Source of the DNA: Fictibacillus fluitans
Lineage (GTDB): Bacteria; Bacillota; Bacilli; Bacillales; Fictibacillaceae
Assembly: GCF_030418125.1 (NCBI RefSeq)
Contig: NZ_JAUHTR010000001.1
Location: 744,001 to 808,000 of the forward strand
Length of the DNA: 64,000 nucleotides
Reading direction: 5' to 3'
How positions within the stretch are numbered: the stretch's first letter is position 1; every line of letters begins with the position of its first letter. The translations under genes were made by a program, and so were the position numbers. Below the pieces are notes generated by a model, which did no database searches, was not told the origin of the DNA, and saw only the letters and a list, made by a program, of their open reading frames with translations. Shown here piece after piece: positions 26,125 through 34,255 of the stretch.

Positions 26125-26923
26125 CTTTACCTTGTGAAATGAAGCCAAGAATTTCTTGGTGCAGGGAAGGCTTTGCTGCAAAAATGCTTGTTTTCCCGAG
26201 CACATTCACTTCCTCCCCATTCATGTCTGATATGATCCCCCCGGCTTCTTTGATTAAAATATAGCCAGCTGCAAAATCCCAGGGCGACAGTCTCATGGTT
26301 AAATACGCATCCAGGCGGCCGCAGGCAACATAAGCAAGCTCGATGGCTGCGGTGCCATACGATCTGGTTCCGCGTGATTTTCTGACCAGCGGCAAGAGAA
26401 GCTGGTGATCAATTTTTGGGTTCGGTGTAATCCAAGTCGCATTGAGCCCTATGACCGATTTATCAAGTGTCGTTTCTTCAAGCCGGGGCAATTTGTCCTC
26501 ATTTAAATACAGCCCTTCACCAGCCTTGCAGTGAAACAGCTCATTTCGAACCACATCATATATGAAAGCCAGCTTTTCTTCTCCGTCATGAAAGATGCCG
26601 ACCGAAATGGCAAAGTTCAATTGTTGGTGAACAAAGTTCGTAGTACCATCAATTGGATCTATGATCCAAACTGTACCGTCGAGGTCTTTAACCTTATCCC
26701 CATATCCCTCTTCACCCAAGATTTCGTGATCCGGATATTTATTTTTGATTTTATCAATAAAAAACTGTTCAATTCCCTTATCCATATCCGTTACAAGATC
26801 AGCAGCATGTGATTTGTATGTAATGGTCAATTCATTTGAAAAAGAACGCTTAATGATCTCTCCAGCTTCAAACACCCAGCTTTTTGCCGTATCATAAAGT
26901 TCCGTGAGCTTTGCGTTATCCAT
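26108..26923 (-). CDS. suhB: Inositol-monophosphatase family protein SuhB (YktC)
   Basis: A 271-residue Mg-dependent sugar phosphatase. The metal-site motifs are clear: GEEGYGDK (Glu), WIIDPIDGTTNFVH (the DPIDGT signature) and LSPWDFAAGYILIKEAGG (WD motif). It hydrolyses myo-inositol-1-phosphate or related phosphates; the physiological substrate in Bacillus is unsettled. In B. subtilis the gene is yktC, near yktB as here. Start ATG 26923 follows AAGGAGTGGATATAAA. Confidence 0.93.
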   Translation of the reverse strand: MDNAKLTELYDTAKSWVFEAGEIIKRSFSNELTITYKSHAADLVTDMDKGIEQFFIDKIKNKYPDHEILGEEGYGDKVKDLDGTVWIIDPIDGTTNFVHQQLNFAISVGIFHDGEEKLAFIYDVVRNELFHCKAGEGLYLNEDKLPRLEETTLDKSVIGLNATWITPNPKIDHQLLLPLVRKSRGTRSYGTAAIELAYVACGRLDAYLTMRLSPWDFAAGYILIKEAGGIISDMNGEEVNVLGKTSIFAAKPSLHQEILGFISQGKDDNGQ

Positions 26924-27028
26924 TTTATATCCACTCCTTGTCTCGTGCTTCCTATACTATATGTTACCACTACTCGACCCCAACATAACCATACAATGCC
27001 TATTGGGTAAAGAACTCTTCTCTAACAC

Positions 27029-27069
27029 CAAAAAAAACGACCCTGCATTAGATCAGGTTCGTTTTTTTA
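27029..27069. terminator. Terminator of the small coiled-coil gene
   Basis: AAAAAAACGACCCTG / CAGGTTCGTTTTTTT, symmetrical stem with T-runs on both strands, just after the minus-strand stop at 27087. Confidence 0.78.
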
Positions 27070-27086
27070 CCCCGTATCAGTTGTGA

Positions 27087-27275
27087 TCATGCTTCTAGTC
27101 TCACTAGCTCTTGGCGTAATTTCTCCAGCTTCCGCTTCGACTCATTGATTTGTTTTGTGTTTTTATTTTGCAGCGCATCGAAAAGGGTGGACAATTCATA
27201 GTCGATTTCAAGTTTTAATACAGGGATTCTGCGTTCTGCGTCCGTTCGCTTTAGGGTTTGAATGACTTGTTTCAT
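27087..27275 (-). CDS. Small helical protein of unknown function
   Basis: A 62-residue highly charged protein predicted to be helical, with a coiled-coil-like second half (NESKRKLEKLRQELVRLEA). No family is recognised with confidence; similar short proteins are common next to yktB/suhB in Bacillaceae. Start ATG 27275 has GGATGTGGAAAG upstream. It has its own terminator and is divergent from yktB. Confidence 0.68.
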   Translation of the reverse strand: MKQVIQTLKRTDAERRIPVLKLEIDYELSTLFDALQNKNTKQINESKRKLEKLRQELVRLEA

Positions 27276-27480
27276 ACACTTTCCACATCCTTTCTTTCGT
27301 TTATAAGAATACTAAATATTCTGATTTTTGATATTGTCTTCTATCATATGATTGACTTTTGCTTAATGCAACCTTATTCTCTTTTTTTAATAAAAATATA
27401 TAAAAGTAGCATATATTGCGGACTGTGGTAAACTACTAACCTGAACGACAATTACGTTTTTTTTAGCAGGAGGAACGACA

Positions 27481-28119
27481 ATGCATTTTAACGGATTTAA
27501 CGAGAACGATTTTTCTGTATTTGCCATTGATGGCCTGGAGGTGAGAATGGAGAAATTGATCGAAAGGGTCAGACCGAAGCTGGAGGAGCTTGGAAAGCAT
27601 TTTGCTTTGGAGCTTTCTTCTTCCACCGGAGAAGAAATGTTTTATCATGTGGCAAAACATGCCCGAAGGACTGTTAATCCTCCCAATGATACATGGGTGG
27701 CCTTCTCAAGCAGCAATCGCGGGTATAAAATGCTGCCTCACTTTCAGATCGGACTTTTTGAAACCCATATTTTCATCTGGTTTGCTGTCATCTATGAGTC
27801 TCCCGTAAAAAAAGAATTTGCAGCGTTATTAAAAAAAGAGCTGAAAACAGTCAGTAAAGCCATTCCTGATGACTTTGTATGGTCACAAGATCATATGAAG
27901 CCCGATGCCTTTTTGCACCGGGATGTGAAAAAAGGCAAACTTCCTGATTTTATAAATACCTTGGCTAATGTGAAAAAAGCAGAACTACTGTGCGGAATAC
28001 ATATTCCAAAAGAGAAAGCTGTACAGATGGACGGAAACGTGTTTATTCATAGAACTGAATCGGTTTTTAAAACCCTCATGCCTTTGTACGAGCTGAAAAA
28101 GAAGATATATTCCGAATAA
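27481..28119 (+). CDS. yktB: YktB, DUF1054 family protein
   Basis: A 212-residue protein of the YktB (DUF1054/UPF0637) family, with the characteristic start FNGFNENDFSVFAIDGLE and the conserved PHFQIGLFETHIFIWFAV core. Cytosolic, activity unknown. ATG 27481 follows GCAGGAGGAACGACA at ideal spacing. Confidence 0.92.
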   Translation: MHFNGFNENDFSVFAIDGLEVRMEKLIERVRPKLEELGKHFALELSSSTGEEMFYHVAKHARRTVNPPNDTWVAFSSSNRGYKMLPHFQIGLFETHIFIWFAVIYESPVKKEFAALLKKELKTVSKAIPDDFVWSQDHMKPDAFLHRDVKKGKLPDFINTLANVKKAELLCGIHIPKEKAVQMDGNVFIHRTESVFKTLMPLYELKKKIYSE

Positions 28120-28130
28120 GTTTGGCTTGG

Positions 28131-28160
28131 CAGGAAGGGGAGAAGGTTTCTCCTCTTCTT
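28131..28160. terminator. Possible hairpin terminator
   Basis: GAAGGGGAGAA-GGT-TTCTCCTCTTC, an 11-bp stem with one G-T pair, between convergent yktB and the flavoprotein gene. The T-run after it is weak, so termination strength is uncertain. Confidence 0.45.
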
Positions 28161-28208
28161 ACCACCATTATATTGTTGGCGTTAAAAAATGTTTGGGTAG
28201 AATGTTTT

Positions 28209-29177
28209 TTATTTTTTTAATCGGTCCTCCGCCCACCTTTTGCGTATCTCGACCGTCTCACCGATCATGCGGCCGATGAGTTCCTTGACCGAAGGGACAT
28301 CCTGAATTCTCCCCATCACCTGACCGGCCCAACCAAAACCCTCGTCTGCCTTTCCTTCATATATATAGCTTTTATTCCGCTCTCCACTGATCAGATCTTT
28401 AAGTGCTTCATATCCCGCTCCATCTTCCTCACGCGAGAGAATAAACTGAGTCCAGCTGTTGGCTACAGCCCTTCCAGGCGCCCCCAGGGATCGTTTAATA
28501 ACAGCCGTGTCCATCTCATGACCTTTAACAAGTGCTTCTTTATAAGAAGAATGGGCATGCTCACATTCCTTCGTGGCGATAAACCTTGTACCCATTTCAA
28601 TGCCTTCTGCCCCGAGGGCCAGCGCCGCCATCAATCCCCTGCCATCGCCAATCCCTCCAGACGCAATAACCGGTATGGAAACCGCATCGACAACCTGCGG
28701 AATCAGAACCATCGTTCCTACATCGTCTCTTCCTATATGCCCCCCACCTTCCTGTCCGACAGCCATTACAGCATCCGCCCCGAGCTGTTCCGCCTTCACA
28801 GCCTGCCTGGCGGATGCCACAAGCACGAGTTTTTTGACAGATACTCCTTCAAGCAACCGGAAAAGTCCTGCAGGATTTCCACCTGTCATACTGATGACTG
28901 GAACTCCCTCTTCAAGCGCCGCCTCCACCATGTGCTCGTTGGGGCGTCCATGCTGCCCTATGGCGAAATTCACTCCAAAAGGATAAGGTGTCATTTCCTT
29001 CGTTTTTTTGATTTCTTCTTTTAGAAGCTCCGGTGTTTCAAGTGACATTGCAGTAATTTGTCCAAGCCCCCCGGCATTCGATACAGCGGAAGCGAGTTTC
29101 GAATAAGCAAGATAAGCCAATCCTCCTTGTATAATCGGATATCTTATTCCCAGCAGCTCCGTAATTTTCGTATTCAT
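28209..29177 (-). CDS. Nitronate monooxygenase / FabK-like flavoprotein
   Basis: A 322-residue FMN-binding TIM-barrel protein of the nitronate monooxygenase (2-nitropropane dioxygenase) family. It has RYPIIQGGLAYLAY at the N-terminus, GADAVMAVGQEGGGHIG in the middle and IPVIASGGIGDGRGLMAAL for phosphate binding. Related FabK proteins reduce enoyl-ACP with NAD(P)H, so both activities are possible. ATG 29177 is used because GGGGAGG lies eight bases upstream; longer frames starting at 29219 lack a site. Divergent from speA. Confidence 0.86.
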   Translation of the reverse strand: MNTKITELLGIRYPIIQGGLAYLAYSKLASAVSNAGGLGQITAMSLETPELLKEEIKKTKEMTPYPFGVNFAIGQHGRPNEHMVEAALEEGVPVISMTGGNPAGLFRLLEGVSVKKLVLVASARQAVKAEQLGADAVMAVGQEGGGHIGRDDVGTMVLIPQVVDAVSIPVIASGGIGDGRGLMAALALGAEGIEMGTRFIATKECEHAHSSYKEALVKGHEMDTAVIKRSLGAPGRAVANSWTQFILSREEDGAGYEALKDLISGERNKSYIYEGKADEGFGWAGQVMGRIQDVPSVKELIGRMIGETVEIRKRWAEDRLKK

Positions 29178-29318
29178 CTTCTTTTCCTCCCCTATCCTTC
29201 TTTTTTGATTTCTTTGCATACAAAACCGTTAGAATCTGATATACTGTCTTTTGTTTTACTTTTACTATGTACGTATATAAAAAAACGAATTAAGTTCATT
29301 ATAGATGAGGTGTCTGAA

Positions 29319-30797
29319 TTGTCACAACACGAAACCCCTTTATTTACCGGCCTGAAAAAGCATGCCAAACGCAACCCTTATCAATTTCATATTCCCGGCC
29401 ATAAAAAAGGCCAGGGAATGGATCCTGAATTCAGGGATTTTATAGGGGAAAATGCATTATCCATTGATTTGATTAATATTGCACCACTTGATGATCTTCA
29501 CCAGCCTAAAGGGATGATCAAGCACGCCCAGGATTTGGCTGCCCAGGCGTTTGGGGCTGACCATACGTTTTTTTCTGTCCAAGGGACTAGCGGCGCTATC
29601 ATGACGATGATTATGTCTGTTGTTTCCCCGGGAGATAAAATTATTGTGCCGAGAAATGTGCATAAATCCATCATGACAGCAATCGTCTTTTCCGGAGCCA
29701 CTCCTGTCTTTATACATCCTGAAATTGACCGTGATCTGGGTATTTCTCATGGCATCACACCTCAGAGTGTTAAAAAGGCGCTTGAGCAAAACCCGGACGC
29801 CAAAGCGGTTCTTGTCATCAATCCAACATATTATGGCATTTCCGCCAACTTGAGTGAAATTGTGGACATTGCCCATAGCAATCAGGTTCCAGTACTTGTT
29901 GATGAAGCTCATGGGGTACTTATACATTTCCACGATAAAATGCCTTTATCAGCTATGCAGGCTGGGGCAGACATGGCAGCGACCTCTGTTCATAAATTGG
30001 GCGGATCTCTGACAGGAAGTTCAATACTGAATATAAAAGAAGGGCTTGTTTCGGCGAAACGTGTTCAAACCATTCTAAGTATGCTTACTACTACATCTAC
30101 TTCTTATATTCTGCTGGCATCACTTGATACAGCCCGTAAGCGTCTGGCTACCGAAGGATACAGCATCATAGAAAAAGCCATTAAATTAGCAAATGACGCC
30201 CGTGAGAAAATTAATCAGATTCCTTTGCTGTACTGCGTTGGAGAAGAAATATTGGGAAAAGAAGCAACCTATGACCTGGACCCTACAAAACTGTTGATTT
30301 CAGTAAAGGATCTTGGCATCACAGGCTATGATGCAGAGGTATGGCTGCGCGAGGAACATAATATCGAAGTTGAACTCTCTGATCTGTATAATATCCTTTG
30401 TTTAATCACAACCGCAGATCATGAAAAAAATATCATGGTCCTTGTTCATGCTTTAAAAGAAATGGCAGACCATTTTGGGAAGAACCCGGGCGGCAAGCCT
30501 GTGCAGCCCCTGCCGGTCCATGTTCCGGATATCCCGGTTCTGGCCTTGTCACCGCGCGATGCCTTTTATGCGGATACCGAAAGCATTCCGTTTGAAGAAT
30601 CTGCCGGAAGAATCATCGCAGAGTTCTTAATGGTATACCCGCCCGGCATACCGATTTTTATCCCTGGCGAAATTATTACTCAAGAGAACCTTAATTACGT
30701 TAAAGAAACGATTGAAGCAGGTCTGCCCGTACAAGGGCCTGAAGATCCCGAATTGAAAATGATCAAAGTCATCAAAGAGCATATTGCAATCCGATAA
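29319..30797 (+). CDS. speA: SpeA, arginine decarboxylase
   Basis: A 492-residue PLP enzyme of the Orn/Lys/Arg decarboxylase (fold I) family. It makes agmatine, the entry to spermidine synthesis in Bacillus. The PLP Lys lies in ATSVHKLGGSLTGSS; the N-terminal QFHIPGHKKGQGMDPEF and C-terminal YPPGIPIFIPGE motifs are intact. TTG 29319 is the start: GAGGTG lies six bases upstream, and the N-terminus SQHETPLF equals that of B. subtilis. Open frame upstream of it (from 29058) is antisense to the flavoprotein gene. A strong terminator follows. Confidence 0.95.
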   Translation: MSQHETPLFTGLKKHAKRNPYQFHIPGHKKGQGMDPEFRDFIGENALSIDLINIAPLDDLHQPKGMIKHAQDLAAQAFGADHTFFSVQGTSGAIMTMIMSVVSPGDKIIVPRNVHKSIMTAIVFSGATPVFIHPEIDRDLGISHGITPQSVKKALEQNPDAKAVLVINPTYYGISANLSEIVDIAHSNQVPVLVDEAHGVLIHFHDKMPLSAMQAGADMAATSVHKLGGSLTGSSILNIKEGLVSAKRVQTILSMLTTTSTSYILLASLDTARKRLATEGYSIIEKAIKLANDAREKINQIPLLYCVGEEILGKEATYDLDPTKLLISVKDLGITGYDAEVWLREEHNIEVELSDLYNILCLITTADHEKNIMVLVHALKEMADHFGKNPGGKPVQPLPVHVPDIPVLALSPRDAFYADTESIPFEESAGRIIAEFLMVYPPGIPIFIPGEIITQENLNYVKETIEAGLPVQGPEDPELKMIKVIKEHIAIR

Positions 30798-30838
30798 AGA
30801 AAGGAGCCTGGAAATCCAGGCTCCTTCTTTATTTTTTA
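30796..30838. terminator. Terminator of speA
   Basis: AAAGAAAGGAGCCTGG/CCAGGCTCCTTCTTT with a T-rich tail on the plus strand, starting at the speA stop codon. Confidence 0.85.
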
Positions 30839-30897
30839 TTGCAAAGAAAAAAGACCCCACTCACTTCCACTCAGGGCCTTTTCACGTTTCTACATAA

Positions 30898-31014
30898 TTA
30901 TTTGTCGTTTTTGCTTGAGCAGTTCGGGCATTTATTTGAATATAATTTCGTCACTTTTTCGTCTTCAAAATGTTCAATAGTGTTGTCACATGTTTGGCAA
31001 ATGATTTCTCCCAT
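30898..31014 (-). CDS. sr1P: SR1P, GapA-binding peptide encoded by SR1
   Basis: A 38-residue peptide, MGEIICQTCDNTIEHFEDEK at the N-terminus, with two Cys pairs (Cys6/Cys9 and Cys29/Cys32) that could form a zinc ribbon. It corresponds to SR1P, which in B. subtilis binds the glycolytic GAPDH GapA, stabilises the gapA operon mRNA and promotes a GapA-RNase J1 interaction. ATG 31014 has AAAGGAGA about nine bases upstream. The RNase J1 gene lies 10 kb away in this window. Confidence 0.88.
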   Translation of the reverse strand: MGEIICQTCDNTIEHFEDEKVTKLYSNKCPNCSSKNDK

Positions 31015-31033
31015 CACAAAACATCTCCTTTTC

Positions 31034-31048
31034 ATGTAAGCGCTGTTA
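31034..31048. promoter_or_regulatory. cre-like site in the SR1 leader
   Basis: ATGTAAGCGCTGTTA matches the CcpA-binding cre consensus WTGNAANCGNWNNCA except for one fixed base. It lies 5-19 bases downstream of the predicted SR1 start, where a bound CcpA would block transcription. Confidence 0.5.
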
Positions 31049-31059
31049 TTCTTATCTCC

Positions 31060-31088
31060 ATATTATTATGTCACATTCGTTTTGTCAA
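31060..31088 (-). promoter_or_regulatory. SR1 promoter with CcpN-like operators
   Basis: On the minus strand TTGACA (31083-31088), a 17-base spacer and TAATAT (31060-31065) form a near-consensus sigma-A promoter. TGTGACATAAT overlaps the spacer and -10, and TGTGTCACACT lies just upstream of the -35. Both match the CcpN consensus TRTGHYATAYW with one mismatch, consistent with glucose-dependent CcpN repression as known for B. subtilis SR1. Confidence 0.65.
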
Positions 31089-31126
31089 CACTTAATTAGT
31101 GTGACACATTTATTTAATTAGGATAA

Positions 31127-31426
31127 TTAATCATACTGTTCAGAAGCAGGTATGTGGGGAACTGTCTCTTCAAAAAACAGAGATAAATCTTTTGCTTCCT
31201 TTAATGAATGTATCTGGAATACCCGTTGCAAGTATTCATGATTTTGCAAGTCATTGGCATCTAAAAGTGCAGAGCGTCCTGTCTGCATACAGATAACCAG
31301 CGGTTTTCCGAAAAACATATTCGTGTGAACAATCCCAAAATCATAACGGACGTCTTCTGTGGTAAAACCTACGAATCTTACACCCACATTTTCTTGTTCA
31401 TCGTATAGCTTTTCAAATATCTCCAC
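31127..31426 (-). CDS. DUF3055 family protein
   Basis: A 99-residue cytosolic protein with the DUF3055 signature: VRFVGFTTEDVRYDFGIVHT and FFGKPLVICMQTGRSALL. Conserved across Bacillales, function unknown. The start is GTG 31426 behind AAGGAGGGGTTACT. The SR1 promoter lies in the short gap after its stop, and it is divergent from the DUF1885 gene. Confidence 0.88.
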   Translation of the reverse strand: MEIFEKLYDEQENVGVRFVGFTTEDVRYDFGIVHTNMFFGKPLVICMQTGRSALLDANDLQNHEYLQRVFQIHSLKEAKDLSLFFEETVPHIPASEQYD

Positions 31427-31641
31427 AGTAACCCCTCCTTTAATTTCGTTCGTAAAGCGGGCTGCTATGCTTGCAATATATCATAACTATATTCGCTGAA
31501 ATGTGATTTATAACAACTTGCAATTTATATCTTTTTCCCTATTGGGACAGCAAATAAACCTTATTGTCAAAATATTTTAAATAATGATAAACTTATCTTA
31601 ACAAGTTATGAAGAGCTAATAAAGAAAGGCGGAGATTTCCA

Positions 31642-32061
31642 TTGCAAGAAAATGCTTATATTAAATTGGTGCCTGCTTCAAAACAGCAAGTCATAACCAT
31701 CGATGAAGTAAAGGATCTGTTTCGCTATTACAAAGAAATTACCGGTAAAACCGGCTCTCAATTAGGCTGGGAATATGGAGAATCAGCGTTTCCTTATAAC
31801 ATGGAAGAGAAGAGCCACGGGAAAGGAAAATGGTTTTATTTGAAAAGTAAAGAACAGCGGTTTAAATATATTATGGTTGGGGTAGATAATGAATCAGGAA
31901 CCTGTCCAACTACCCCCTATATTCAAATTACCCTTCCTGAGGGATTTACCCATGGTGATAAAGGAAAAGCAAACGAATTCTGCAAGTTCCTGGCCAAGCA
32001 GCTGAATGCCGAGCTGCATTTATTTAATGGGAGAATTATGTACTATTATAAAAGAAAATGA
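31642..32061 (+). CDS. DUF1885 family protein
   Basis: A 139-residue soluble protein, recognised as DUF1885 from the N-terminal AYIKLVPASKQQVITIDEV and the conserved Trp/Tyr-rich end (ELHLFNGRIMYYYKRK). No activity is known. TTG 31642 is the start, with AAAGGCGGAG about seven bases upstream; no ATG fits. A weak terminator follows at 32094. Confidence 0.82.
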   Translation: MQENAYIKLVPASKQQVITIDEVKDLFRYYKEITGKTGSQLGWEYGESAFPYNMEEKSHGKGKWFYLKSKEQRFKYIMVGVDNESGTCPTTPYIQITLPEGFTHGDKGKANEFCKFLAKQLNAELHLFNGRIMYYYKRK

Positions 32062-32093
32062 TGCGGGTTTGCAGTACAGGGGAATATTTGTGG

Positions 32094-32129
32094 ACGAAGT
32101 CCTGCCTTATGGTTAGACTTCTTTTTTTA
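32094..32129 (+). terminator. Terminator of the DUF1885 gene
   Basis: GAAGTC ... GACTTC stem with a 14-base loop, followed by TTTTTTT. Confidence 0.6.
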
Positions 32130-32220
32130 TGTTCTGTATCCTATTAAGTTGGGGGGATGTGGAAAGACTATACTTAGGGCCGAACATAAAATCCAATATT
32201 TAAAAGTAAAGGTGTGAAAC

Positions 32221-33732
32221 ATTATCAAAAAATCGAACACAGTTTTTATCGTATCCCTAATTATATCTATATTATTTATCGCTCCAGGCATAATTGCTCC
32301 AAAGCAATTCGCCAAGATTGCAACTTCCATTCAAACTTTCCTGCAGGACAAGTTTGGCTGGTTTTACTTGCTTTCTGCAACGGCCTTCCTCGTATTTGTC
32401 TTATTCCTTGCATTCAGCAAGTTTGGAAGGATTCGTTTAGGCAAGCCTGACGATCGTCCAGAATACAGTACGATTACCTGGTTTGCAATGCTTTTCAGTG
32501 CCGGTATGGGTATTGGTCTTGTTTTCTGGGGAGTGGCGGAGCCAATCAGCCATTATTTCACTCCGCCAAATGGCGAGGCTGCAAGCCCTCAGGCTGCACA
32601 AAACGCGCTTCGCTATAGTTTTTTCCATTGGGGACTCCATCCGTGGGGGATATATACTCTGATCGGATTATCATTGGCCTACTTTAAATTCCGGAAAAAC
32701 GCTCCTGGATTAATTTCCGCTATCTTCACCCCGCTTATCGGGGACCGGGTCAATGGTCCAATCGGAAAAACCATTGATGTCATTGCTGTTTTTGCCACAG
32801 TCTTTGGGGTAGCCACTTCGCTTGGACTTGGAGCAATTCAGATTAGTGGAGGAATATCTTACCTAACAGATTTCTCTAATAACTTTCAAACGCAGTTTAT
32901 CATTATTATCATTGTTACTTTCCTGTTTATGTTCTCTGCCCAGACTGGACTGGATAAGGGTATTAAATATTTGAGTAACACGAACATCATTTTGGCCATT
33001 CTTTTAATGGTTGCATTGCTCTTTGCCGGCCCAACCAATTTCATTATGGATGCTTTTGTCCAGTCTCTTGGCAGTTACCTTCAGTACCTTCCAAGCATGA
33101 GTTTTAACCTTAGTACATTTAATCCAAAAAATTCTTCCTGGATTCAAAGCTGGACCGTCTTTTATTGGGCCTGGTGGATTGCTTGGGCGCCGTTTGTCGG
33201 TACCTTTATTGCCCGTGTTTCAAAGGGACGAACCATCCGTGAGTTTATCATTGGCGTCCTTTTGGTTCCGACCGTTTTTGGCGCACTTTGGTTTTCCGTG
33301 TTCGGTGGAACGGCCATCAATCTGGAAATGTTCCATGATTTCCATATAAACGACGTGATTAATAAAGAGGGCTCTGAAGTGGCACTGTTTGCGATGCTTG
33401 GGCATTTACCTTTAGGCAATATCATGTCGGTGATTGCAATCCTATTAATTGCCACATTCTTTATTACATCTGCGGACTCTGCTACCTTTGTTCTTGGCAT
33501 GCAAACGTCTAACGGCAGCCTTAACCCGCCAAACAAAATCAAATTTGTTTGGGGAATCGTTCAGGCAGCTACAGCCGCCGTTCTTCTCTGGTCCGGAGGG
33601 CTGGAGGGACTGCAGACGGCTGCCATTATTGCTGCATTTCCTTTTGCCTTTATCCTTATAGCCATGATGTTCTCAATGGTAAAAGAATTGCGCGAGGAAT
33701 TGGCAGCAATACGGCAGGAAGGAAAAAAATGA
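32221..33732 (+). CDS. BCCT-family betaine/carnitine/choline transporter, ATT start
   Basis: A 503-residue transporter with about 12 membrane segments, importing glycine betaine-type osmolytes with Na+ or H+. The family signature in segment 8 is clear (WTVFYWAWWIAWAPFVGTFI), as is GMGIGLVFWGVAEP earlier. The frame runs back to a TGA at 32215. The only sensible start is ATT 32221, six bases after AAAGGTG; it yields the missing first membrane segment (FIVSLIISILFI). The first conventional codon, TTG 32368, would delete that segment. Close to OpuD in length; exact substrate uncertain. The gene ends in GGA-AAA-AAA-TGA. Confidence 0.85.
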   Translation: MIKKSNTVFIVSLIISILFIAPGIIAPKQFAKIATSIQTFLQDKFGWFYLLSATAFLVFVLFLAFSKFGRIRLGKPDDRPEYSTITWFAMLFSAGMGIGLVFWGVAEPISHYFTPPNGEAASPQAAQNALRYSFFHWGLHPWGIYTLIGLSLAYFKFRKNAPGLISAIFTPLIGDRVNGPIGKTIDVIAVFATVFGVATSLGLGAIQISGGISYLTDFSNNFQTQFIIIIIVTFLFMFSAQTGLDKGIKYLSNTNIILAILLMVALLFAGPTNFIMDAFVQSLGSYLQYLPSMSFNLSTFNPKNSSWIQSWTVFYWAWWIAWAPFVGTFIARVSKGRTIREFIIGVLLVPTVFGALWFSVFGGTAINLEMFHDFHINDVINKEGSEVALFAMLGHLPLGNIMSVIAILLIATFFITSADSATFVLGMQTSNGSLNPPNKIKFVWGIVQAATAAVLLWSGGLEGLQTAAIIAAFPFAFILIAMMFSMVKELREELAAIRQEGKK

Positions 33733-33984
33733 TAATGGTGGTATCCATATCATCGTAACTTTTGTTAACAGAAATAAGAAGGATGAAAAAATTGTACTTT
33801 TCAATGCTGACGATTTAGACTGGCACATCATTTCCGACAGTAAATAAGAAAAGTACAAAAACATAAAGAATAATAAAATCTCGAAGAATGGTCTGTCATG
33901 CTTCGATAGTCCTATGATGGTAAAGTAACAGCACCATAACAATGCATGAAGTGCAAGTAACAGGCTCAAGGTTCTCAAAGGCAC
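33673..33984 (-). CDS. Doubtful hydrophobic ORF antisense to the BCCT 3' end
   Basis: A 103-codon frame on the minus strand from GTG 33984, directly after GGACGGGGG, rich in Leu/Phe with about three possible membrane segments. It overlaps the BCCT gene by 60 bases tail to tail. No homologue is recognised, and hydrophobicity is common in antisense AT-rich frames, so it may not be real. The surrounding gap (33733-34255) otherwise holds only two terminators and the plus-strand fragment described in the findings. Confidence 0.25.
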   Translation of the reverse strand: MPLRTLSLLLALHALLWCCYFTIIGLSKHDRPFFEILLFFMFLYFSYLLSEMMCQSKSSALKSTIFSSFLFLLTKVTMIWIPPLSFFSFLPYCCQFLAQFFYH

Positions 33985-34036
33985 CCCCCCGTCCTACTTT
34001 ATGCGTGCTGCTTTGCAGTCAATCCTAAAAATTCAC

Positions 34037-34073
34037 AAAAAGAGGCTCTTCCTGATGGAAGAGCCTCTTTTAT
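34037..34073. terminator. Bidirectional terminator downstream of the BCCT gene
   Basis: AAAAAGAGGCTCTTCC TGAT GGAAGAGCCTCTTTT, a 14-bp perfect stem with T-run, 300 bases after the transporter stop codon. Confidence 0.8.
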
Positions 34074-34214
34074 ATGAGAAAAAAATTGCTGAATTAAGTT
34101 AATCTTGAGTTATATAAAAAACAGGTTTATTAATACTGGAAAAATAGTTAATAACGAAGAATTATATGTCTTAGGAATCGAATAATAAATCATTAACATT
34201 AATTCTGCAATATT

Positions 34215-34248
34215 AAAACAGCCTTCCCCAGAAGGAAGGCTGTTTTAT
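34215..34248 (-). terminator. Terminator of the pdh operon
   Basis: AAAACAGCCTTCC/GGAAGGCTGTTTT with T-rich flanks on both strands, directly after the pdhD stop on the minus strand. Confidence 0.85.
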
Positions 34249-34255
34249 ATAAAAT

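Larger units (their letters stand above)
30846..31053 (-). ncRNA. sr1: SR1 regulatory RNA
   Basis: A transcription unit of about 208 nt on the minus strand. A consensus promoter sits at 31060-31088, and the unit ends in AAAGGCCC ... GGGGTCTTTTTT (30846-30885). B. subtilis SR1 is a dual-function RNA of about 205 nt near speA: it pairs with ahrC mRNA to lower arginine catabolism and encodes the SR1P peptide. The size, location beside speA, encoded peptide and CcpN-like sites all agree. The ahrC-pairing segment was not checked because ahrC is outside this window. The start and end are predicted from promoter and terminator. Confidence 0.8.

Noticed and set aside
29058-29318. N-terminal extension of speA by 87 residues.
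   Set aside because: It is antisense to the flavoprotein gene and has no ribosome site; TTG 29319 matches the family N-terminus.
30839-31039. Plus-strand ORF of 66 codons over the SR1 region.
   Set aside because: It is antisense to the SR1P peptide on the minus strand, which has a family match, promoter and ribosome site; the plus-strand frame has none.
33673-33984. Minus-strand hydrophobic ORF of 103 codons next to the BCCT gene, considered as a firm gene.
   Set aside because: Kept only as a low-confidence feature: no homologue recognised, start directly against a G-run, antisense to the BCCT end, and the opposite strand carries a protein-like frame in the same place.
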